Part shown: piece by piece, positions 40,672 through 49,209 of the stretch | Layout: the number at the start of each line of letters is the position of its first letter | How positions within the stretch are numbered: the first letter of the stretch is position 1 | Assembly (NCBI GenBank): GCA_900757195.1 | Contig: CAAEMZ010000035.1 | Location: 1-64,000 of the forward strand | DNA length: 64,000 nt | Source: Lachnospiraceae bacterium | GTDB taxonomy: Bacteria > Bacillota > Clostridia > Lachnospirales > Lachnospiraceae | Direction of reading: 5' to 3' | Position numbers and translations under genes: made by a program | The notes under the pieces: model-generated | The model's database searches: none | Told to the model about the DNA's origin: nothing | What the model saw: only the letters and a program-made list of their open reading frames with translations

Positions 40672-42168
40672 ATGGATAAGCCAATTATTTGTTTGAAAGA
40701 TATTAAAAAAAGTTTTTTCGGCGTGACGGTTTTAAACGATGTCAGCTTTGAGGCCTATCCGGGGGAAGTGCATGCTTTGGTTGGTGGAAACGGTGCAGGA
40801 AAAAGTACATTGATGAAAATCATGACCGGAGTATATACAAAAGACAGTGGAAAAATTTTTTTCAATGGAGAAGAAACGGTTTTTAATAATTATAAAGATG
40901 CTTTTCGACAGGGAATTGCCATGATTTTTCAGGAAATGAGCAGTGTGCCTACACTCACGGTCACAGAAAATATTTTTTTGAACAATGAAATACTTAAAAA
41001 TAAATGCTTTGTAGACAAAGCTGCCATGAGAAAAAAGGCTGTGGAACTTTTAGAACGCCTTGGAGTGGATATCAATCCGGATGCGGTTGTCGGTGAATTG
41101 ACGGTTGGAGAAAAACAAATGGTCGAAATCGTCAAAGCATTATCAAGTGAAGCGAGAGTTCTTGTCATGGACGAACCTACAGCATCGCTGTCGACAAAAG
41201 AAGTGGAAAATCTGTTTCAGATTATGTTTAATTTAAAAAAACAGGGCATTGCTATTATTTATATTTCACATCGTATGAATGAAATACTGGCTGTCGCAGA
41301 CAAGGTTACTGTGTTAAGAGATGGAGAAATTGTTGCAAAATTAGTAAATGACAATTTAAAAGTTGAAACGATCATTGGATATATGATGGGAAATGAAACT
41401 GGAACATCCTTTGAATGGATGCCTCCAAATACGATGATTTCCGATGAGGCTGTGCTGGAAGTGGAGCATCTGAAGATTAATGAGCAGATTGAAGATGTCT
41501 CGTTTAAATTACGTAAAGGTGAGGTAATTGGGTTTGCCGGCCTGTTAAGTAGTGGAAGAACAGAGATTCTGGAAACTTTATTTGGAATACGCAGAGCAAG
41601 ATGTGGGACGATTAAAATTAATCATCAGTTGGTAACAATTAACTCACCAGCGCAGGCGGTAAAAGCAGGTTTTGGTTTGGTTCCGGAGGATCGCAGAACT
41701 CAGGGGCTGGTACTGACCCATTCACTTAAGGATAATTTGATTTTACCAATACTGAATAAGGTGTGTACAGGACCATTTCTCGACAAAAAGAAAATTAAAC
41801 GGACGACAGATCACAGCATCCGGGAATTAAGTGTAAAAACAGATTCTGCTGAGAAAATTATTGGTTTATTGTCGGGCGGTAATCAACAAAAAATCGTTAT
41901 TTCAAAATGGCTGAGATCGGATATGACAATTTTACTTCTTGACGAACCGACAGCAGGAGTTGATATCGGGTCGAAAAAGGAATTGGTTGCTACAGTTCGT
42001 AAATTTACGGATCAGGGCAATTCGGCAATATTTGTTTCGTCGGAATTACAGGAGATGATGGCAGTATGTGATCGCATTTACATCTTAAAACGCGGAAAGA
42101 TCATAAACGAATTGCGACATGATGAAATCGAGTCCGAGGAGGTGCTGCAGAATGAAATTCAAAAATAA
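40672..42168 (+). CDS. Sugar ABC transporter ATPase (RbsA/MglA type)
   Basis: 498-residue tandem ATPase energising import of monosaccharide-like solutes. Domain 1 has Walker A GGNGAGKST, signature LTVGEKQMVEIVKAL and Walker B VLVMDEPTASL. Domain 2 has the usual degenerate Walker A (GLLSSGRTE), signature LSGGNQQKIVISKWL and Walker B ILLLDEPTAGVDIG. GLVPEDRRTQGLV is the family block between them. AGGAGG precedes the ATG. Its last 17 bases overlap the permease gene. Family members carry ribose, galactose, xylose, autoinducer-2 and polyols. Confidence 0.95.
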   Translation: MDKPIICLKDIKKSFFGVTVLNDVSFEAYPGEVHALVGGNGAGKSTLMKIMTGVYTKDSGKIFFNGEETVFNNYKDAFRQGIAMIFQEMSSVPTLTVTENIFLNNEILKNKCFVDKAAMRKKAVELLERLGVDINPDAVVGELTVGEKQMVEIVKALSSEARVLVMDEPTASLSTKEVENLFQIMFNLKKQGIAIIYISHRMNEILAVADKVTVLRDGEIVAKLVNDNLKVETIIGYMMGNETGTSFEWMPPNTMISDEAVLEVEHLKINEQIEDVSFKLRKGEVIGFAGLLSSGRTEILETLFGIRRARCGTIKINHQLVTINSPAQAVKAGFGLVPEDRRTQGLVLTHSLKDNLILPILNKVCTGPFLDKKKIKRTTDHSIRELSVKTDSAEKIIGLLSGGNQQKIVISKWLRSDMTILLLDEPTAGVDIGSKKELVATVRKFTDQGNSAIFVSSELQEMMAVCDRIYILKRGKIINELRHDEIESEEVLQNEIQK

Positions 42169-43129
42169 TATCGGGATGGCCAAAAAGAAAATAGATTTAT
42201 CAAAAATTATTGTGTATATTGCGATTGTTGTTGCGTTTGCTATTTTTTCTATTATTCTCGGAGATTCCGGTTTCCTGACTGTAAAAAATCAAATTAATAT
42301 TTTAAGACAGATGACGACGATTGGCATTATGAGCTTTGGGATGACTTTTGTTATCGGCAGCGGTGAAATCGACCTGACGGTTGGTGCCAATATTGCGACA
42401 TCCGGTATTGTGGCGGCTATTGTTATGAGATCCGGCGGCGGTGCATTTCTGGCACTTTTAGCAGCGTTGGCTACGGGGCTCGCTATAGGAACAATTAATG
42501 GTTTGATTCTTATTAAAACAGGTCTTCCGTCTTTCCTGATTACGATAGGTACATTAACAATTTTACAGGGCTTTGCTATGGAACTGGCGAACTCGAATTC
42601 CATACCGATTTACAATAAAACCTTTACACAGGTGTTTGGAAACGGCAAAGTATTTGGTATTCCGGTTATGATTTTATGGTGTTTTTTATGTATGGTCATT
42701 GCATACGTTCTTTTGAGAAAACTGCCTTTTGGATCGAGAACATTGGCTATTGGCGGAAACAGCAGAGCGGCGGAATATTCTGGTATTAATGTTGCGAGAA
42801 TGAAGTTGATGGTCATGATGTTAAGCGGTGTTATGGCCGCTTTTGCAGGAGTATTATATTGTGCAAGACTTCAGGCTGCTAACTATGTCTATGGGGATGG
42901 TGCTGAAATGAACGTTATTGCATCCGTTGTATTGGGTGGAACAGCCATGAGTGGTGGAACTGCTTCAATCATCGGTACTTTCGTTGGAGCATGGCTGATG
43001 GCTATGATCGATAATGGTACAGTTATTGCAGGAATGACGGCGTCGCAGCAGATGATGGTTCGAGGGGCTGTTGTTATCGGAGCGACAGCACTTGGTGCAA
43101 TCAGTTCTATGAGAAAGTCAAAGGGTTGA
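42152..43129 (+). CDS. Sugar ABC transporter permease (RbsC type)
   Basis: 325-residue membrane protein with about eight to ten helices and the RbsC signatures MSFGMTFVIGSGEIDLTVGA, INGLILIKTGLPSFLITIGTL, AIGGNSRAAEYSGI and VIASVVLGGTAMSGGTASIIGTFVGAWLMAMIDNG. The frame opens at 42119 inside the ATPase gene; ATG 42152 has GAGGAGG upstream and gives a 17-base overlap, so the two are coupled. It forms the channel with the ATPase and the lipoprotein encoded next. Confidence 0.94.
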   Translation: MKFKNNIGMAKKKIDLSKIIVYIAIVVAFAIFSIILGDSGFLTVKNQINILRQMTTIGIMSFGMTFVIGSGEIDLTVGANIATSGIVAAIVMRSGGGAFLALLAALATGLAIGTINGLILIKTGLPSFLITIGTLTILQGFAMELANSNSIPIYNKTFTQVFGNGKVFGIPVMILWCFLCMVIAYVLLRKLPFGSRTLAIGGNSRAAEYSGINVARMKLMVMMLSGVMAAFAGVLYCARLQAANYVYGDGAEMNVIASVVLGGTAMSGGTASIIGTFVGAWLMAMIDNGTVIAGMTASQQMMVRGAVVIGATALGAISSMRKSKG

Positions 43130-43223
43130 TTAGAAATCACATCCACATAAAGGGTGATTTCATATATGGAAGCAAGGCAGAGAGCGCAGCCGGATTCCAG
43201 TATTTTATAAAGGAGGACAAAAT

Positions 43224-44408
43224 ATGAAAAGAAGAAGTGTATTGGGCGTTTTACTTGCAATGACAATGGTTGCTGCAATGCTTACCGGTTGTGGAAACGG
43301 TACGAAAACCACGGCGACAACTGCAAATGAAACAAAAAAGACCGAAACTGTGGCTGAAACAAAATCGGCTGAGGTGACTCAGGTAGAATTGCCGGAAATG
43401 GCAACTCCAAATGAGTGGGTTTCCAGATTCGATGGTGTGAAACCTACAGCTTATGAAGAATTTGGATGGACGGATGATCAGATAACATCGATAAAAGATG
43501 CAGGATTAACGGTTGGCCTGGTAATGCATACTGGCGGTGAATCTTTCTCTAATGCCGTTATTTCCGGTGTTACGAAAGCTGCTGAAGAATTAGGCGTTGA
43601 AATCGTGGCACAGACGGATGCACAGTGGGATGCTGCTCAGCAGTCAACTAATCTTGAGAGCGTGTTGGCAAAGAATCCGGATATTGTTATTCTTTGTCAG
43701 ATTGATGTTGAAGCTATGACAGATCAGTTAAAAGAAGCTGCTGCAAATGGAACAAAATTTGTATTCTTTGATAATATTAATGCAAGTTTAACGGAAGATG
43801 ATTATGTATCGCTTGTGACAACAGATACATATGCGGCTGGCGTTGAATGTGCAAAAGACATGGCAGCAGAACTTGGAGGCTCCGGACGTATTGCCATGTT
43901 TACATGGTCTGCACCGAATCTTGGAAACAGAGCCCGTTCTCAGGGATTCCGCGATTATATTGAAACAAATTTCCCTGAAATTGAAATTGTGACAGAAGAA
44001 TTCTATGATGATGCCAGTGATTGTGCTGCATTAGCCGATGCTGTATTTGCAAAATATCCAGATCTTGACGGTGCTTTCGGACAGTGGGATATTCCTTTGG
44101 AAGGTGTCATTTCTTCTGCCCAGGGCAATGATATTGGCGAAGAATTCGTTGGGACATGTGTTGATTTGGGGTATAATGTGGCCCGTATTATGGCTGAAGA
44201 CGGAATGTGCAAAGGCATAGGAGCTCAGCAGCCATATAAAGACGGATACTATTCACTTTATGCAGGCGCTCTTGCATGTGTTGGCGAAGAGGTACCGAAG
44301 ATGATCCTTATTGATCCGGTCAATGTTACAAAAGCGAATCTTGAGGAATCATGGCCAATTATTTATGATGAACCTCTTCCGGATGATATTCAATCTTTGC
44401 TGAAATAA
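43224..44408 (+). CDS. Sugar ABC transporter substrate-binding lipoprotein
   Basis: 394 residues. The lipoprotein signal MKRRSVLGVLLAMTMVAAMLTGCGN has its lipobox cysteine at about residue 23. A Thr/Lys/Glu-rich linker follows, then a type I periplasmic-binding fold of the ribose/galactose class (GLVMHTGGESFSNAVISGVTKAAEELGVEIV, NLESVLAKNPDIVILCQIDVEAMTDQLKEAAANGTKFVFFDN, DTYAAGVECAKDMAAELG, DLDGAFGQWDIPLEGVISSAQ). It determines importer specificity, but its ligand cannot be named. RBS AAAGGAGG. Confidence 0.93.
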   Translation: MKRRSVLGVLLAMTMVAAMLTGCGNGTKTTATTANETKKTETVAETKSAEVTQVELPEMATPNEWVSRFDGVKPTAYEEFGWTDDQITSIKDAGLTVGLVMHTGGESFSNAVISGVTKAAEELGVEIVAQTDAQWDAAQQSTNLESVLAKNPDIVILCQIDVEAMTDQLKEAAANGTKFVFFDNINASLTEDDYVSLVTTDTYAAGVECAKDMAAELGGSGRIAMFTWSAPNLGNRARSQGFRDYIETNFPEIEIVTEEFYDDASDCAALADAVFAKYPDLDGAFGQWDIPLEGVISSAQGNDIGEEFVGTCVDLGYNVARIMAEDGMCKGIGAQQPYKDGYYSLYAGALACVGEEVPKMILIDPVNVTKANLEESWPIIYDEPLPDDIQSLLK

Positions 44409-44446
44409 TTGATTTGTCATGAAATTCTAATTATAAATAAGCACAT

Positions 44447-44508
44447 ATACTGCAGAGGATTACGGGTGCAATAAATGAAATTCACTTAGTGTTTTCTGCA
44501 GTATTTTT
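44447..44508 (+). terminator. Terminator/attenuator between binding-protein and kinase genes
   Basis: ATACTGCAGA (44447-44456) pairs perfectly with TCTGCAGTAT (44495-44504), then TTTTT. It probably lets the abundant binding-protein mRNA be made in excess of the downstream kinase and hydrolase. Confidence 0.75.
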
Positions 44509-44552
44509 AAATAGGATAATGAGATTTGAAAATATTCGAAGAAGGTGAATTC

Positions 44553-46091
44553 ATGAGCTGCTGGATGGGAATTGATGTTGGAACGAGCGGAATTAAAGTA
44601 ATTATTATTGATGAAAATGGCAGTGTTTTGGGAGAAGGATATGCGGAACAGGATGTAATTTTATTGGGGGAAGGATATGCGGAGCAGAATCCTCTGGCTT
44701 GGAAGGATTCCTGTAAAGCAGCTATTCGGGAAGCGCTGAAGAACAAAAAAAGCAATCAGGATGTTGAAGCAATTGGATTTTCCGGTCAGATGCAGGGAAC
44801 GGTTTTTCTGGATAAAGATGATCGGCCAATTCGCAATTGCATTATTTGGATGGATCAGAGGGCGGCTTGTGAAGTTGGTGAAATTGGGACATTATTGAGG
44901 GCTTCGAATGTAAATGGGATGGAAATCACGGCAAATCACTGCCTGAATACCTTTTGGGCTCCCAAAATTTTATGGTTAAAAAAACATGAACCTGAAAATT
45001 TTGAAAAAATCAATAAAGTGTTGTTTCCGAAGGATTATCTGGCTCTGTGGCTGACTGGAGAGAAGGCAATAGAGGTCAGTGATGCTTCCCTTACATATCT
45101 TTTAGATATACAGGAAAGAAAATGGTCAGATTCGATGTTTCACGCACTGGGTATTCATAAACATATTGTGCCGGACCGTCTTTTAGAGTCATGTCATGTT
45201 GTTGGAAAATTGAGAAAGATTGTTGCCGAAGAATTTGGATTGAAACCTGGAATACCGGTGATTGCCGGCGGTGGAGATCAATTGGCTAATGGAATTGGAA
45301 CAGGAATTATTAATGAAAATATCATGGGAGTATCGATTGGAACTTCTGCGGTTGTGTTTGGATGCAGTAAAACCCCATTTTATGATAAATCGAACAGTGC
45401 GATTCAGAGCCTGTGTCATGCATGTCCGGATTTATGGGCTTATCTGGGACTTTCTTTGACGGCCGGAGCATCGCTAAAGTGGATTCGTGAAACTTTTTTT
45501 AAAAGAGAAAAAAAAGAATATGCCCAAATAGGGAAGGATGTGTATGATTATATCACGGGTATTGCGTCAAAAACCGATGTCGGAAGTAAAGGCTGTGTTT
45601 TTCTTCCCTATTTTAATGGAGATTCAGCGCCGAATAACGATCCAAATGCGCGGGCCTGTTTTTTTGGAATGTCTTTGGATACAGGAATGTCGGAAATTTG
45701 TAGAAGTGTTTTAGAAGGCGTGTCATTTTCTTTGAGAGAAACCCTGGAGGTTTGCCGTAAAATGGGCAAAGAAATCCATACCATTCGAGTGTCCGGCGGC
45801 GGAGCGAAAAGTGCTTTATGGAGGCAGATACAGGCAGATATATTTGATGCATCGGTTGTTACGATGGAGATTGAAGAAGGACCGGCTGCAGGTGCTGCCA
45901 TTCTTGCGGCAGTCGGATGCGGTTTTTTTCAAACGGTCGGTGAAGGCTGTTCTGCTATTGTAAAAACAGATACGCAGACAGATCCTATTCCGGAAAATGT
46001 GAAGCGGTATAACGAATATTTTGAATTGTATCATAGTTTATATCGTCATTTGAAGGAACCTTTTGATGTCAGAGCGGGACTTAATTTATAG
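44553..46091 (+). CDS. FGGY-family sugar kinase (xylulokinase-like)
   Basis: 512 residues. ATP-dependent kinase of pentuloses, polyols or deoxyketoses. N-terminal MGIDVGTSGIKVIIIDENGSVLGEGYAEQ, then IGFSGQMQGTVFLDKDDRPIRNCIIWMDQRA (xylulokinase-type substrate loop), LFPKDYLALWLTG, IAGGGDQLANGIGTG (catalytic Asp), SLTAGASLKWIRE and VSGGGAKSALWRQIQADIF. ATG 44553 with GAAGGTGA is preferred over an upstream TTG. LGEGYAEQ occurs twice 16 residues apart with similar DNA, suggesting a local duplication of about 45-50 bases. Xylulokinase of E. coli also accepts 1-deoxy-D-xylulose, which bears on the pathway model. Confidence 0.9.
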   Translation: MSCWMGIDVGTSGIKVIIIDENGSVLGEGYAEQDVILLGEGYAEQNPLAWKDSCKAAIREALKNKKSNQDVEAIGFSGQMQGTVFLDKDDRPIRNCIIWMDQRAACEVGEIGTLLRASNVNGMEITANHCLNTFWAPKILWLKKHEPENFEKINKVLFPKDYLALWLTGEKAIEVSDASLTYLLDIQERKWSDSMFHALGIHKHIVPDRLLESCHVVGKLRKIVAEEFGLKPGIPVIAGGGDQLANGIGTGIINENIMGVSIGTSAVVFGCSKTPFYDKSNSAIQSLCHACPDLWAYLGLSLTAGASLKWIRETFFKREKKEYAQIGKDVYDYITGIASKTDVGSKGCVFLPYFNGDSAPNNDPNARACFFGMSLDTGMSEICRSVLEGVSFSLRETLEVCRKMGKEIHTIRVSGGGAKSALWRQIQADIFDASVVTMEIEEGPAAGAAILAAVGCGFFQTVGEGCSAIVKTDTQTDPIPENVKRYNEYFELYHSLYRHLKEPFDVRAGLNL

Positions 46092-46106
46092 CAAAGGAGG
46101 AGTGGC

Positions 46107-46865
46107 ATGCTTTCCATAATGTTGATTGCAAACACGGGGCTGTTTATTCAATGTGGAAATAAAACAATTCTTTTAGATGGACTGGAAGATGCACAGAAAT
46201 ATCCATTCAGCAGTACGCCTGAAAATGTTTTGAAAGAAATGTTTCAGAACAAAGGGGATGGACGGCTTAAAAATATTGACTATCTCGTTTTTACACATAA
46301 TCACCCAGACCATTTTTCAAAGGAATTAATAAAAAAATATATGCTTAAAAATCAGGTTAAAAAGTTGATTTTTGCACCGGATAGTGAAAGTGAGGATCTG
46401 GTTTGTGATGCCCGGGAGAATAAGGTTTCGGTGTGGAAAGCAGAAATGTCCAGAGGAAAAATACATCAATATATTCTTGGTGGGGGAATACAAATTTCTA
46501 CATTGTGTATGAAACATATTCCATATATTTTTCCGGAGGATTTGTGCAATTGTATTTTATTGCAGTATGAAGATAAAAATATATTGTTTTTATCTGATTG
46601 CAGCTATGAGGAGGAACATCTTTTTCAAAAATTTAAGGATATTAAACTGAATGTGGTATTTTTAAATCCATATTTTTATTACAGTGATTCGGGACGGAAG
46701 ATTTTAGACAGATATTTGCTGCCGGATCTGACGGTTATTTATCATATTCCTTTTGAAGACGATGATACGATTCATATGCGTCCGTTTGTATTTCAGATGG
46801 TAAAGAAATTTAAAAGGGAAAATGTATGTGTTTTGGACACACCATTTCAAAGTATAGATATTTAA
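46107..46865 (+). CDS. MBL-fold metallo-hydrolase (UlaG-like)
   Basis: 252 residues with the metallo-beta-lactamase signature THNHPDHF (His64, His66, Asp68, His69), FLSDCSYEE as the metal-bridging Asp region, and a late YHIPFEDDD histidine. The N-terminus (MLIANTGLFIQCGNKTILLDGL) is like small UlaG-type lactonases and MBL phosphodiesterases. It sits 16 bases after the kinase, so it should act in the same pathway, perhaps hydrolysing a lactone or cyclic intermediate or clearing a side product. Substrate unknown. Strong A/T bias. Confidence 0.8.
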   Translation: MLSIMLIANTGLFIQCGNKTILLDGLEDAQKYPFSSTPENVLKEMFQNKGDGRLKNIDYLVFTHNHPDHFSKELIKKYMLKNQVKKLIFAPDSESEDLVCDARENKVSVWKAEMSRGKIHQYILGGGIQISTLCMKHIPYIFPEDLCNCILLQYEDKNILFLSDCSYEEEHLFQKFKDIKLNVVFLNPYFYYSDSGRKILDRYLLPDLTVIYHIPFEDDDTIHMRPFVFQMVKKFKRENVCVLDTPFQSIDI

Positions 46866-46875
46866 ACATGTAACA

Positions 46876-46904
46876 GGCCTTCCGGCATATGCCCGGAAGG
46901 CCTT
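46876..46904. terminator. Bidirectional terminator
   Basis: GGCCTTCCGG (46876-46885) pairs with CCGGAAGGCC (46893-46902) between convergent genes. The T-tract is weak on both strands. Confidence 0.65.
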
Positions 46905-46912
46905 ATTGGACG

Positions 46913-47875
46913 TTAGATTTTTTTTGCAGTTTCTAATATCTGAACGACTGTATTTTCGTCGGTCGCAAGATATTGAATAACACCGGTTCGAAGAGCGCCA
47001 ACAATCGGAATGACTTTTTCCGGACCGGCAGCAATTGCGAGAACATTTTCAATGCCGGCCAGAATATGCTGATCTGCACCGATTAAGCGTTGATTATGTT
47101 CAGAATTCAGAAAAGTTCCTTTAATATTATATTGCAGCGCACAAATGTCACCGACAGCAATATCCGGATTGTTTTTGATTTCCTGCAGTAAATTTTCGCC
47201 ATTGCATTTGTACTGGCGGATTTCGGTTCTTTGCTGTTCACGGCCGATGCCGACGATGGCAAAGTCAACATCCTTCCATCTTTCTAAAATTGGTCTCATA
47301 AAATCACAGGATAAAATCTTTTTTTTATCTTCAATATTTTCAACAAATCCCGGAGAATAGATAAATAAAGGATTTCCACGAAGCTTGTTGGAAAACATAC
47401 GAACACTTTCGTTTAGCTGATATGTTTGTGTGAGCAGAGGTGAGATGCCAATTAATGGGACAACAGTGATGTCGCACAGGTTTGTATCTTCTGGAAAATA
47501 GTGCATAAATTCATAACAGGCTGTACCCCAGGAAACGCCTATGCAGGAATGGCTTTTCATAAGCGGTAATGCAAAACGGACCGCTTGTGATACGACGATA
47601 TGTACAAGAACACTTTCGTCATAAGTTCCGCTTGGTACAACAATACATTTCTTCAGGTTGAATATACTTTCCATTTCTTTTGCAAGATTTTCATTGTTTT
47701 GGGATGGATCGTTGATTTGTGTACGTACAATGCCTACATTTTTTGCCTCAGCCAGTGCGAGTGATACCGCTGAACGGGAAATGGAAAAGTATTTTGAGAT
47801 AACTTCCTGAGTCATTCGTTCGTTATAGTACATTTTAGAAATTTCTACCAATTTTTGAATATCAAGATTGTCCAT
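46913..47875 (-). CDS. SorC-family (sugar-binding) transcriptional regulator
   Basis: 320 residues. The N-terminal helix-turn-helix is about residues 5-46 (LVEISKMYYNERMTQEVISKYFSISRSAVSLALAEAKNVGIV). The SorC effector domain follows (LKKCIVVPSG, CIGVSWGTACYEFMHYFP, VVPLIGISPL, DFAIVGIGREQQ, VGDICALQYNIKGTFL, IAAGPEKVIPIVGALRTGVIQYLATDENTV). SorC proteins sense phosphorylated sugars or polyols. It lies between the glycyl radical operon and the aco operon and is the only regulator in the island, so it is the best candidate to bind the shared 18-bp operators. Confidence 0.93.
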   Translation of the reverse strand: MDNLDIQKLVEISKMYYNERMTQEVISKYFSISRSAVSLALAEAKNVGIVRTQINDPSQNNENLAKEMESIFNLKKCIVVPSGTYDESVLVHIVVSQAVRFALPLMKSHSCIGVSWGTACYEFMHYFPEDTNLCDITVVPLIGISPLLTQTYQLNESVRMFSNKLRGNPLFIYSPGFVENIEDKKKILSCDFMRPILERWKDVDFAIVGIGREQQRTEIRQYKCNGENLLQEIKNNPDIAVGDICALQYNIKGTFLNSEHNQRLIGADQHILAGIENVLAIAAGPEKVIPIVGALRTGVIQYLATDENTVVQILETAKKI

Positions 47876-48063
47876 AAATTAAATCGTTCCTTTAATCTGA
47901 GTAAATTGAATACCGGCTCATATTTGGACCAAAGCTGTCTGTCATGAATACGATTCTACAGCAGACATATAAAAAATATATATATTTCTGCTGGGAAATA
48001 TTTTGAAAAATTAGAGAAAATGAGCGTGATTTACTTATATTTTGAAATTAAAATTACACTTTG

Positions 48064-48092
48064 AGTATACATTATTTTACACAATGGGTCAA
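48064..48092 (-). promoter_or_regulatory. Promoter of the SorC regulator gene
   Basis: On the minus strand TTGACC, 17 bases, TATACT. An inverted repeat ATGTT-N4-AACAT (48100-48113) lies just upstream of its -35 and may be a degenerate operator. This 355-base intergenic region also holds the divergent aco promoter. Confidence 0.6.
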
Positions 48093-48128
48093 GTTGATTA
48101 TGTTGTAAAACATGGCACTCGAGATGTA

Positions 48129-48157
48129 TTGACATTTGTTAGAACAAATGTTAAAAT
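48129..48157 (+). promoter_or_regulatory. Promoter of the aco-like operon
   Basis: TTGACA, 17 bases, TAAAAT. The spacer is occupied by operator C. Confidence 0.8.
48133..48150 (+). promoter_or_regulatory. Operator C of the glycyl radical enzyme regulon
   Basis: CATTTGTTAGAACAAATG: arms CATTTGTT/AACAAATG are a perfect inverted repeat. It fills the spacer of the aco promoter, the position of a classical repressor site. Confidence 0.82.
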
Positions 48158-48230
48158 GAATTCAAGATAAAAACTGACAGCATATCAACAATGTGAGGAG
48201 CGAAAACGAAGTTAAAGGAGGTCATATATT

Positions 48231-49196
48231 TTGGGCAATCACTACGAAAAAAAATTATTAAAAGAGATGTGGTTTAAGATGAACCTGGCAAGAGAATTTG
48301 AGAACAGGGTACAATGGCTGTTTTCAATGGGGCTTGTTCATGGAACGACACATTTGGGGGTAGGCGAAGAGGCGACGGCCGTTGGATCGATTCTGGCATT
48401 GCAGCCACAGGACTATGTATTTGGAACACATCGCGGGCACAGCCAGGCAATTTCAAAAGGAATAGACATAAATCATATGATGGCGGAAATATTAGCAAAA
48501 GCCAATGGTGTGTGTAAGGGAAAAGGTGGATCGATGCACATTGCAGATCCGGACATCCATTATTTTGGCGCGGACGGAATTTTGGGAACGAGTGCAGTCA
48601 TGTGCTGCGGAACGGCTTTGAAAATAAAGAAAAAAAAGGAAGAAAACAGAATATCTGTTGTGTTTTTCGGTGATGGTTCATCGAATGAAGGGGCGGTGTT
48701 TGAAGCGTTTAATCTTGCTTCGGTTTGGAATCTCCCGGTACTTTTTATTTGTGTGAATAATACATATGGCATGTCTACACCGATTGCCAAGGTTATGAAG
48801 GATACAGATATTTCCAAACGGGCCATTCCTTTTGGAATGCCTTCGAAATCTATTGATGGAAATAATGTATTTGATGTTTACGATACAATTTCAGAAGCGA
48901 GGGAATATGTTCTTCAAAATGGACCGATGCTGGTTGTTGAAAATACATATCGTATTTCGGGTCATTCTAAAAGTGACGGAAATTTATATCGGACCAAAGA
49001 AGAGATTAATACGTGGAAAGAAAAGTGTCCGATTAAATATTTGCGTCATTATCTGACAGAGCATAGAATTTTTGATAATGCGGAATTGGATGAAATGGTT
49101 CGTCAGGTGAAAGAACAATTAGATAAGGCTGTTGAATTTGCAAAAATCAGTCCAGAACCGTCAGTGGAAGATATTTACGAAGATGTATTTGCGTAA
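48231..49196 (+). CDS. acoA: TPP-dependent dehydrogenase E1 alpha (acetoin dehydrogenase-like)
   Basis: 321 residues. TPP-binding motif GDGSSNEGAVFEAFNLASVWNLPVLFICVNN (147-177), with THLGVGEEATAVG, HRGHSQAISKG and GKGGSMHIADPDIHYFGADGILGTS earlier. The short alpha subunit and GKGGSMH...FG.DGI block fit acetoin or branched-chain type E1 rather than the large homodimeric PDH E1. Together with E1 beta it decarboxylates or cleaves an alpha-hydroxyketone or 2-oxoacid and passes the acyl group to E2. TTG start, supported by AAAGGAGG 7 bases upstream; no nearby in-frame ATG precedes the conserved helix. Confidence 0.88.
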   Translation: MGNHYEKKLLKEMWFKMNLAREFENRVQWLFSMGLVHGTTHLGVGEEATAVGSILALQPQDYVFGTHRGHSQAISKGIDINHMMAEILAKANGVCKGKGGSMHIADPDIHYFGADGILGTSAVMCCGTALKIKKKKEENRISVVFFGDGSSNEGAVFEAFNLASVWNLPVLFICVNNTYGMSTPIAKVMKDTDISKRAIPFGMPSKSIDGNNVFDVYDTISEAREYVLQNGPMLVVENTYRISGHSKSDGNLYRTKEEINTWKEKCPIKYLRHYLTEHRIFDNAELDEMVRQVKEQLDKAVEFAKISPEPSVEDIYEDVFA

Positions 49197-49209
49197 GGAG
49201 GAATGTCTA

